Below the pieces are notes generated by a model. The model made no database searches and was not told the DNA's origin. It worked only from the letters and a program-made list of their open reading frames with translations. From assembly GCA_020847535.1 (NCBI GenBank), contig JADLBU010000042.1, positions 62,001 through 126,000 on the forward strand: DNA of 64,000 nucleotides, in the 5' to 3' direction. Positions within the stretch are counted from its first letter, which is position 1. Every line of letters starts with the position of its first letter. Positions 25,962 through 32,880 of this stretch are shown piece by piece. A program made the position numbers and the translations under genes. The DNA comes from Phycisphaerales bacterium. Lineage in GTDB: Bacteria; Planctomycetota; Phycisphaerae; Phycisphaerales; UBA1924.

Positions 25962-26045
25962 GCTGTCTCAGAACGTGGTAGGAGAACGGTAGAACACAGG
26001 CAGGATGCCTGTGCCACGAGATGGGGTAGGGTTCTGAAGCAGTAA
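25962..26045. repeat. REP-containing MITE-like element (copy 2)
   Basis: GCTGTCTCAGAAC on the left and GTTCTGAAGCAGT on the right are imperfect terminal inverted repeats around an inner REP palindrome (ACACAGGCAGGATGCCTGTG then CCACGAGATGGGGTAG). It begins right after the preceding stop codon. The whole is a sister of the element at 52.9 kb. Confidence 0.85.
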
Positions 26046-26089
26046 GGCGTTGATTGACAACCTGATGAGATCGACACCCTGATGCAGAA

Positions 26090-26121
26090 GAGGGGATCCG
26101 ACGGCCGGATCCCCTCTTTTC
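26090..26121 (+). terminator. Intrinsic terminator after the giant surface protein
   Basis: GAGGGGATCCG (26090-26100) and CGGATCCCCTC (26106-26116) form an 11-bp stem followed by TTTTCT. It ends 15 bases before the next start codon. Confidence 0.93.
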
Positions 26122-26135
26122 TGTACACTGCTCCT

Positions 26136-26588
26136 ATGAATCCAAGAGCGGACCAAGGCGCTGCCGACTCACGTCATTTGGCGAATTCTCCGCCATCGGC
26201 GGGCATTCACGGGCCGGCGCTGTGGCTGGGCGTCGGGGTAGTCATCGGGGCTTCGCTCGCGGGGATCCTTTTGTCGTACTTCCGGCAGGCGCCGATGCCG
26301 ATGCTGACGAGCGGGGCTGGCGAACCGCTCGCGAATCGAGTCGCGTTGATGGGGAGCGGCCAGGAGCCGGCAAGCGGGCTGAAGGTCGGCCGAAGGCTTG
26401 ATCTCAACTCCGCATCGCAGGCGGAGCTGGAATTGCTGCCGGGTGTGGGGGCGACGACCGCGCAGCGGATCATTGAGCACCGGAATCAGCGCGGCGGGTT
26501 CAAGACGGTCCAGGAGCTGGATCGCGTCAAGGGTGTGGGTCCGCGATTGATCGAGCGGATCGGCCCGCTGGTCAGCGTCGGCCCCTGA
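26136..26588 (+). CDS. Membrane-anchored helix-hairpin-helix protein (ComEA-like)
   Basis: A 150-residue protein. A membrane helix near 30-50 (ALWLGVGVVIGASLAGILLS) anchors the N-terminus. The C-terminal 65 residues, LDLNSASQAELELLPGVG, ATTAQRIIEHRNQRGGFKTV and LDRVKGVGPRLIERIGPLV, are the paired helix-hairpin-helix of ComEA-type DNA-binding proteins. ComEA captures DNA outside the membrane during uptake in competent bacteria, but short HhH proteins occur widely and no other competence gene is in the window. ATG 26136 is chosen because the longer frame starts inside the upstream terminator. Confidence 0.85.
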   Translation: MNPRADQGAADSRHLANSPPSAGIHGPALWLGVGVVIGASLAGILLSYFRQAPMPMLTSGAGEPLANRVALMGSGQEPASGLKVGRRLDLNSASQAELELLPGVGATTAQRIIEHRNQRGGFKTVQELDRVKGVGPRLIERIGPLVSVGP

Positions 26589-26721
26589 CGTGCAGTGATG
26601 TGAACCGGTCGCGTTCGGCCCGACCGGCGTTCATCCCTACGATGGGCCAGTTGAGTGCAAGGGTCGCCAGGGAGGCAGCCAGCGGTTGGCTCGCCGCCCG
26701 GGCAGGCCCGTGCGCGCATTT

Positions 26722-29700
26722 ATGGCGAACCGCTTGGTCGATCTGCTCGATGCCATCGGTGGGGATGCGGTGGTGCGGGGCCTGGTGCAGGCGCTGGAGG
26801 CTCGCCGGCGCGTGGTGGCGACCGGAGCGGCGGGGTCATCGACGGCGCTGCTTGCCGGCACGATCGCCCGGGCACTCAAGCGGCCGGTGATCCTGGTCAC
26901 CGCGCACATCGATGATGCCGATGAGGCGGTGGATGAGCTCTCGGGCATGGGGCTGGATGCGTTCCGGCTGCCGGCGCTCGAGGTGCTGCCCGGTGAGACG
27001 GGGGTAGCGCTGGACCTGTTCGCCGAGCGATTGACGGCGGTGCGGCGCGTGATCGAGGATCCTTCGGGCGCTGCAGCGCGGGTGATCGCCGCGCCGATCC
27101 AGGCGCTGATGCAGGCGGTCCCAGCGCCGGCTCGCTTGGAATCGCTCATCCGCACGCTGCGAAACGGGCAGAAGCAGGATCCGGCGGAGCTGGCGCGGTG
27201 GCTCGCCGGCGCGAGGTATCAGCGGCGGGATGCAGTGGAGGAACCGGGAGACTTTGCGATCCGCGGGGGCATCCTGGATGTCTTCCCGCCCGGAGGGACA
27301 TCGACCGATCCGGTGCGGATCGATTTCTTCGGTGATGTCATCGACCGGATCAACCTGGTGGACCTGGAGACGATGGGTTCGGACCGGGCGATCGAGAGCG
27401 TGCAGTTGGTGTGCGCGGACGTGAAGGGGATCCAGGAGGATGAGGGGATCAGCTTCCTGGACCTGTTGCCCAAGGGCACCATCGGCGTGCTCGCCGAGAC
27501 GCTGGAGGTCGTCGAGCAGGGGCGGGGGTATTACGAGCGGGTGATCGACAGCCGCGGGATCTCGGGACCGCCGGCGGTGCTGAAGCAGCTGGAAGCGTTG
27601 TCGGGGCTGGCGGAGATCAACCAGTTCTCGGCGGGGGCGGCGAGCACGGATGTCCGGGTGCAGTTGCCGGCAGCGCTGTTGCCGAGTTTCAGCAAGGAAG
27701 TTCCGGAGGCGATCGCCGAGCTCCTGGGGTTGATCGAGGGAGAGCGGCGGATCCTGATCTGCTGCCAGAACGAGGGGGAACAGCACCGGCTGAGTGAGCT
27801 GCTGAGCGAGCACGCGAGCGGTGATGCGGCGAAACGGGCGCGGGTTGAATCGGCGGTCCGGTACATTCATCGCGGGTTCATTTGGGATTCGGAACCGGCG
27901 GGGCTGGCGATCGTTCCGTATCACGAGCTGGTGAATCGGTTCACGACGCGGCGGCGGACGGCGCGGCTGAAGTCGGCGCGGGCGATGGACACGTTCCTGG
28001 ACTTTCAGCCCGGGGACTACGTGGTGCACGCCGAGCACGGGATCGCGCGGTATGTCGGGCTGCAACTGCTGACACCACAGGCGATCGCGAGAGAGTTTCA
28101 GGGATCGGCGTACACACCGGCGAGGGATCCGGAGGAGTACCTGACGCTCGAGTTCGCGGGGCGAACCAAGCTGCACGTGCCGGTCAGCCGCATCGACCTT
28201 GTGCAGAAGTACGTCGGGGGGTTCTCGGGAGCGCCCCCGCTCTCGACGCTGGGCGGGCAGAAATGGAAGAACCAGAAGGAGCGGGCGTTCGAGAGCGTGA
28301 AGGATCTGGCGGGGGAGCTGCTGCGGGTTCGGGCAGCGCGGGAGCACATGGCGGGGATCCAGTATCCGCAGGACACGGCGTGGCAGAGGCAGTTTGAGGA
28401 TGAGTTCCCGTACGAGGAGACCGAGGACCAGTTGACCTGTCTGGCGGCGATCAAGAAGGACATGAGCACGTCTAGGCCGATGGACCGGCTGGTGTGCGGT
28501 GATGTGGGGTTCGGGAAGACGGAGCTGGCGATCCGTGCGGCGTTCAAGGCGTGCGAGTTCGGCAAGCAGGTGGCGGTGTTGGTGCCGACGACGGTGCTCG
28601 CCGAGCAGCACGAGCGGACGTTCAAATCGCGGTTCGCGGGGTATCCCTTCCGGGTGGAATCGCTGTCGCGGTTCAAGACGACCAAGGAGCAGAACGACAC
28701 GCTCGCGGCGGTCCGCAAGGGGCACATCGACCTGATCATCGGGACGCATCGGCTTCTCTCGCAGGATGTCCGGTTCGCGGACCTCGGGGTGGTGATCATT
28801 GATGAGGAGCAGCGGTTCGGGGTGGAGCACAAGGAGCGGCTGCTGCGGCTGCGGCTGACGGTGGATGTGTTGACGCTGTCGGCGACTCCAATCCCGCGGA
28901 CGCTGCACATGGCGATGCTGGGGATCCGTGACATCTCGAGCTTGACGACGCCGCCGATGGACCGGCGAGCGATCGTGACGGAGGTGATCCCGTACAACGA
29001 GCGGCGGATCTCGCAGGCGCTGGCGCGGGAGCTGGCGCGGGATGGGCAGGTGTACTACCTGCACAACCGGGTGAGCGACATCGCGACGATCGCCGACACG
29101 GTGCAGCGGCTGGCGCCCGAGGGGGCGCGGGTGGTGTACGGGCACGGGCAGATGGCCGGGCACGAGCTTGAGGAGGTGATGCTCAAGTTCTTCCGCAGGC
29201 AGGCGGACATTTTGGTGTCAACGACGATCATTGAGAGCGGGCTGGATGTGCCGACGGCGAACACGATGATCATCAACGATGCGGACAGGTTCGGGCTCGC
29301 GGATCTGCACCAGTTGAGAGGGCGCGTCGGCCGATCCAAGCACCGGGCGTACTGCTATCTGCTCTTGCCCAACGAGCGGACGGTGAAGGAAGTTGCGCAG
29401 AAGCGGCTGAAGGCGATCGAGCAGTTCTCGATGCTGGGGGCGGGGTTCAAGATCGCGATGCGGGACCTGGAGATCCGCGGGGCGGGGAACATCCTGGGAG
29501 CGGAGCAATCGGGGCATATCGCGGCGGTGGGGTACGAGATGTACTGCCGGCTTTTGGAGACGGCGGTGCACGACCTCAAGAATCAGAAGAAGCCCGATCC
29601 GCCGAGCGCGGTGTCGGTCGAGATCGGGATCGCGGGTGTGATTCCCAAGCCGTACATCCCTTCGGATATGCGGCGGTTGGAGGCGTATCGCCGGACGGCG

Positions 29701-30207
29701 ATGGCGAGCACGCAGGTGGAACTGGCGAAGGTGCGGGAGGATCTGACGGAGGCGTATGGAGCGCCGCCGACGCCCGTGGAGCGGATGCTGGAGCTTGCGG
29801 AGGTGCGGATCGCGGCGGCGCTGTTGGCGTGCCGGAGCATCACGCTTCGGGAGAAGGATGTCATTTTCAGGACGGCGCTGCCGAAGGAACTGGAGATTCG
29901 GCTGGGGACTGCGCGGGAGTTGCCGGATCTGGTGAGGGAGAATGCGCGGTTGGCGGAGGAGCAGGCCAAGGGGGCTGCGCGGAGGAGCGGGCCGGGGGCG
30001 CGGCGGGCGCCGGGGCGTGCTCCCGTGGGGGCGCCGGTTGTGACTACAGAGGATCTGACGGGGCGGGTAACGGTGTTGCCGCCGAAGTCGGGGGACACGT
30101 TGCATGAGGTGTATTTCAGGCCGCCGGAGAATTATCTGGTGGAGCCGGAGACGTTGCTTTTGGCGTTGAGGAGGAGGTTGGTTGGATCAGAGGGCCCAGC
30201 AACCTGA
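26722..30207 (+). CDS. mfd: Transcription-repair coupling factor Mfd
   Basis: A 1,161-residue Mfd, close to the usual size. It displaces stalled RNA polymerase and recruits UvrA to damage. In order: the UvrB-homology module (VILVTAHIDDADEAVDELS, PALEVLPGETGVALD), GDYVVHAEHGIARYVGLQLL in the RNA-polymerase-interacting domain (near residue 430), then RecG-like translocase motifs: CGDVGFGKTELAIRAAF (Walker A, about 595), DEEQRFGVEHKERL (about 694), LSATPIPRTLHMAMLGIRD, and TTIIESGLDVPTANTMIIN with QLRGRVGRSKHRAYCY. The C-terminal TRCF domain has an Arg/Pro/Ala-rich insertion near residues 1088-1110. ATG 26722 is preferred to TTG 26686. Identification is secure. Confidence 0.97.
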   Translation: MANRLVDLLDAIGGDAVVRGLVQALEARRRVVATGAAGSSTALLAGTIARALKRPVILVTAHIDDADEAVDELSGMGLDAFRLPALEVLPGETGVALDLFAERLTAVRRVIEDPSGAAARVIAAPIQALMQAVPAPARLESLIRTLRNGQKQDPAELARWLAGARYQRRDAVEEPGDFAIRGGILDVFPPGGTSTDPVRIDFFGDVIDRINLVDLETMGSDRAIESVQLVCADVKGIQEDEGISFLDLLPKGTIGVLAETLEVVEQGRGYYERVIDSRGISGPPAVLKQLEALSGLAEINQFSAGAASTDVRVQLPAALLPSFSKEVPEAIAELLGLIEGERRILICCQNEGEQHRLSELLSEHASGDAAKRARVESAVRYIHRGFIWDSEPAGLAIVPYHELVNRFTTRRRTARLKSARAMDTFLDFQPGDYVVHAEHGIARYVGLQLLTPQAIAREFQGSAYTPARDPEEYLTLEFAGRTKLHVPVSRIDLVQKYVGGFSGAPPLSTLGGQKWKNQKERAFESVKDLAGELLRVRAAREHMAGIQYPQDTAWQRQFEDEFPYEETEDQLTCLAAIKKDMSTSRPMDRLVCGDVGFGKTELAIRAAFKACEFGKQVAVLVPTTVLAEQHERTFKSRFAGYPFRVESLSRFKTTKEQNDTLAAVRKGHIDLIIGTHRLLSQDVRFADLGVVIIDEEQRFGVEHKERLLRLRLTVDVLTLSATPIPRTLHMAMLGIRDISSLTTPPMDRRAIVTEVIPYNERRISQALARELARDGQVYYLHNRVSDIATIADTVQRLAPEGARVVYGHGQMAGHELEEVMLKFFRRQADILVSTTIIESGLDVPTANTMIINDADRFGLADLHQLRGRVGRSKHRAYCYLLLPNERTVKEVAQKRLKAIEQFSMLGAGFKIAMRDLEIRGAGNILGAEQSGHIAAVGYEMYCRLLETAVHDLKNQKKPDPPSAVSVEIGIAGVIPKPYIPSDMRRLEAYRRTAMASTQVELAKVREDLTEAYGAPPTPVERMLELAEVRIAAALLACRSITLREKDVIFRTALPKELEIRLGTARELPDLVRENARLAEEQAKGAARRSGPGARRAPGRAPVGAPVVTTEDLTGRVTVLPPKSGDTLHEVYFRPPENYLVEPETLLLALRRRLVGSEGPAT

Positions 30208-30219
30208 TACGCTGCGTTT

Positions 30220-30720
30220 GTGAAGTTTGGAGCAACAACTCGACGGGTTTTGTGGTGTGTGGTTGCGGGGCTCGCGATCAATATCGTGGTCGTGGAGATC
30301 ATTGGGCTGGCGGACATTGCATCGCTCGATGACAGGTTCGAGGTCAATATCGGCACGGATGTCTACCCGGCCTTCACGTTGTCGGCATTCGGCAGCCGGT
30401 CGATCACCTGGCATCTGGGCAATATGGAGAATGAGGAGCCGAAGCATCCGTCGGAGCCGACGAAGTACGAGATTGTTGGATCCAGCTCGCCACAGACTAT
30501 TCCCAGCTGGTGTGGTCTCCTTGACCAAGAGCGGCGCAACGCGCAGCGGTATGACTCTCAGGCATTCCTCAATAAGCGGCTCGCACGCATTCTGCTGGAT
30601 CGGGACATCGCCCTTGGGTGGCTGCTGCCGTCGGTTCCTACGGCGATCACCGTATCTACTAGAGCGGTTTCCGAATTTTTCCAGCGCTGTTCGGCGCTCG
30701 TTAGTTGCGCCTCGGGATGA
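30220..30720 (+). pseudogene. Hypothetical membrane-anchored protein, 3' end replaced by an IS630 remnant
   Basis: GTG at 30220 starts a frame beginning VKFGATTRRVLWCVVAGLAI, an N-terminal membrane anchor, followed by about 110 residues of extracytoplasmic sequence without a known family. After about residue 147 the frame crosses the TA junction at 30660-30661 into the IS630 remnant and ends 20 codons later. The original C-terminus is therefore lost. It starts 12 bases after mfd. The protein may still be made in truncated form. Confidence 0.6.
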
Positions 30721-31081
30721 GCGGCGGTATGGTGCGCGCCGGGCTGATGGACCAGCCCGGAAGGGACGAACATGGCGGGCGCTTACTCCGATGCCCTCCG
30801 TGACCGTGTGCTCTTGGCGTACGACCGAGGCATGCGGACCAAAGTGATCATCGAATCGGCCGGCGCGCGTCTGATCTACCTCCCGCCCTACAGCCCCGAC
30901 TTCAGCCCCATCGAACCGGCCTTCAGCAAGATCAAGCAGTTGCTCAGATCGCTGGCCGCCCGTACTCGCGCGGCCCTGTGGTCCTCGATGCAGGCGATCC
31001 TCGACGCCGTGACGCCGACCGACGCGCGGTACTACTTCGCCCACTGCGGAATCCCGCTACGGAAAGCGTGAAACCGCTCTA
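30660..31081. mobile_element. Internally deleted IS630-family element with TA target duplication
   Basis: The ends are GAGCGGTTTC (from 30662) and its inverse GAAACCGCTC (to 31079), flanked on both sides by TA, the IS630/Tc1-mariner target. The 418-bp interior keeps only the first 23 and last 75 or so codons of the transposase. It truncates the gene at 30220. It could be moved only by a full-length relative elsewhere in the genome. Confidence 0.88.
30772..31071 (+). pseudogene. IS630 transposase, central part deleted
   Basis: MAGAYSDALRDRVLLAYDRG is the N-terminal helix-turn-helix start of IS630 transposases. It is joined in frame to ARLIYLPPYSPDFSPIEPAF with SKIKQLLRSLAAR, the C-terminal end of the DDE domain that holds the last catalytic acid (SPDFSPIE). 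Everything between, including the first two catalytic aspartates, is missing, so the product cannot be active. Confidence 0.9.
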
Positions 31082-31164
31082 GGCACTGGGCACTGGTGCA
31101 GGACAGAAGAAAAGAACCCCGCCTTGCGGCGGGGTACTTTGTTCCTTTGCGAGTGCCCAGTGCC
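31082..31164. repeat. Inverted heptamer element
   Basis: The left arm GGCACTGGGCACTGG (31082-31096) and right arm AGTGCCCAGTGCC (31152-31164) are inverse heptamer runs around a terminator hairpin. The element directly abuts the IS630 remnant. Confidence 0.8.
31100..31142 (-). terminator. Intrinsic terminator, mainly for the yggS-like gene
   Basis: CCCCGCC (31117-31123) and GGCGGGG (31128-31134), loop TTGC. On the minus strand it is followed by TTCTTTTCTTC. Confidence 0.8.
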
Positions 31165-31167
31165 TTC

Positions 31168-32061
31168 TCAATCCTTCTCTTCTTGCTCCGGCGGCTCCGC
31201 AACGACTTCCTTGGGTTCTCCGAAGATCGCGGTGCCGACTCGGACGACGTTGGCGCCTTCTTCGATCGCGACCTCGTAGTCGCCGGACATACCCATCGAA
31301 AGGATGTTGAAGTGGCCAGCGCCAATGCCGGCGGAGCGGACTTCCTCGAAGATCTCGCGGCATCGGCGGAAGACGGTTCGCGTCTGCTCGGGGTCGGAGG
31401 CCAGCGGGGCCATGGTCATCAGGCCGCGGACGCGGACGTTGGCCATGGTGTCGATCTGCTCGGCGAGCGGGAGGGCGGCGGGGACCGGGCAGCCGGACTT
31501 GCTCTCCTCGCCCGAGCAATTGACCTGGAGGAGGACATCGACGGGATGCTCCCGGCGGTTGGCGATCGCCTGGAGCTCCTCGGCGAGCCGGAGGGAATCG
31601 ACGGAGTGGACGAGGCGGACGAATTCCATCGCCTTGCGCGCCTTGTTGCGCTGGAGGTGACCGATGAGGTGCCAGCGGATGGGACCGGCGGCGGGGCCGG
31701 TGGAGGCGGAGCCGGGCTTGGTCTGTGACGCGGCGGGCTTCTGCACGACGTTGCCGGAGCGGACAGCGCTGAGGAGGCGTCCGCCGGCGAGATCCATCTT
31801 GGCGGCGTTGGGCGCTGCGCTGGGGACGACGCGCAGACGGGCGAGGTATTCCTCGGCCATCGCCGCGTGCTGGAGCAGGATCTGGACGCGATTCTCACCG
31901 AAGTCGCGATGGCCGAGGTCGACCATGGCGCGGATCTGGTCGGGATCGGCGTGCTTGGTGACGGCGACCAGGATGATGTCGGAGGCCTTGCGTCCCGAGC
32001 GTGCGGCGGCGCGGGCGATTCGATCGCAGACATCGGCGTATCGCGCGGCAAGCTCGGTCAT
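31168..32061 (-). CDS. yggS: YggS/PROSC-family PLP homeostasis protein with an insertion
   Basis: A 297-residue pyridoxal-phosphate carrier protein. With the start at 32061 the PLP lysine of ILVAVTKHADP is Lys36, the same position as in E. coli YggS. Other signatures are GHRDFGENRVQ, IRWHLIGHLQRNKARKA, VHSVDSLRLAEELQAI, LLQVNCSGEESKSGCP, LRGLMTMAP-like VRGLMTMAP, and SMGMSGDYEVAIEEGANVVR. About 50-60 extra residues, rich in Ala/Ser/Pro, sit between the FGEN motif and WHLIGHLQ, where relatives have few. A longer frame to 32247 exists but adds low-complexity sequence. It buffers PLP for enzymes such as the aminotransferase and trans-sulfuration enzyme in this window. Confidence 0.93.
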   Translation of the reverse strand: MTELAARYADVCDRIARAAARSGRKASDIILVAVTKHADPDQIRAMVDLGHRDFGENRVQILLQHAAMAEEYLARLRVVPSAAPNAAKMDLAGGRLLSAVRSGNVVQKPAASQTKPGSASTGPAAGPIRWHLIGHLQRNKARKAMEFVRLVHSVDSLRLAEELQAIANRREHPVDVLLQVNCSGEESKSGCPVPAALPLAEQIDTMANVRVRGLMTMAPLASDPEQTRTVFRRCREIFEEVRSAGIGAGHFNILSMGMSGDYEVAIEEGANVVRVGTAIFGEPKEVVAEPPEQEEKD

Positions 32062-32327
32062 GGTGGTTCCGGCGGCCTTGGCCGAGGTGGATGGTCTGGC
32101 GCCGGCGTCGGGATCGGCGCTGGCCGCGGGTGAGGTTCCGGTGACGGATCGCTCGGTTGCTGGAGTCAAAGGGTTCGCTCCGCGAAAGTAAGACTGTCGG
32201 CGGATCCTCCGCCGGGGTGTAGGATACCCGCCGCGGGGCGACCGCACGCACGCGGGAGTGGTCCCGGCGGGGAATTTCTAGTCACGTACGCACCCCAGTT
32301 TTCAGACTGCAACAAGGATTTCAACGC

Positions 32328-32831
32328 ATGTCCAGCCAGCCGACAGCCAACACCCATCTGACACCGCGTGAGAACCCGCCCTCATCCGGGGAGATCGCCC
32401 CCGACTTTATCCTCAAGGACCAGAACCGCAACGATTGGTCGCTGTCGGAGAACATCAAGAAGGGGGATGTGGCGCTGTGCTTTTTCCCGATGGCGTTCAC
32501 GGATGTGTGCGCTGTTGAGATGAAGTGCATTACCGACGAGATGAACAAGTGGAAGGCCAAAGGGGCGCAGGTGGTGGGGATCTCGTGCGACAGCTTCGCG
32601 ACGCTGAAGGCGTGGGCGGAGGGGATCAAGCTGGAGCAGACCCTGCTCGCCGACATGCATCGGAGCGTCTGCAAGGCGTACGGGCTTTATTGGCCGGATC
32701 TGAACATCGCCGGGCGGGGGACGGTGATCATCGGGAAGTCGGCCGATGGCAAGGGGAAGGTGACGTGGTCTCAGAAGCGGGAGATCAAGAAGGCGATGGC
32801 GTTTGATGAGGTGCTGGCGCACATCGGGTAG
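32328..32831 (+). CDS. Peroxiredoxin (AhpC/TSA family)
   Basis: A 167-residue thiol peroxidase. AAGGA nine bases upstream supports ATG 32328. GEIAPDFILKDQNRNDWSLS opens the thioredoxin fold; CFFPMAFTDVCAVEMKC holds the peroxidatic cysteine (Cys61) with the expected P-x3-T-x2-C spacing, and a further Cys67. The later AYGLYWPDLNIAGRGTVIIG is typical of the AhpE/BCP-like groups. It reduces peroxides in the cytoplasm using a thiol donor not identifiable here. It is convergent with the aminopeptidase genes. Confidence 0.92.
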   Translation: MSSQPTANTHLTPRENPPSSGEIAPDFILKDQNRNDWSLSENIKKGDVALCFFPMAFTDVCAVEMKCITDEMNKWKAKGAQVVGISCDSFATLKAWAEGIKLEQTLLADMHRSVCKAYGLYWPDLNIAGRGTVIIGKSADGKGKVTWSQKREIKKAMAFDEVLAHIG

Positions 32832-32880
32832 GGGGGAGTGCTGGGTGCTGGGTGCTGAGTGCGGGTTCAGGACCATTGAA

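Noticed and set aside
26836..29163. 775-codon open frame on the strand opposite mfd
   Set aside because: Arg/His/Pro-rich translation typical of a GC-biased shadow; mfd on the other strand has every expected motif.
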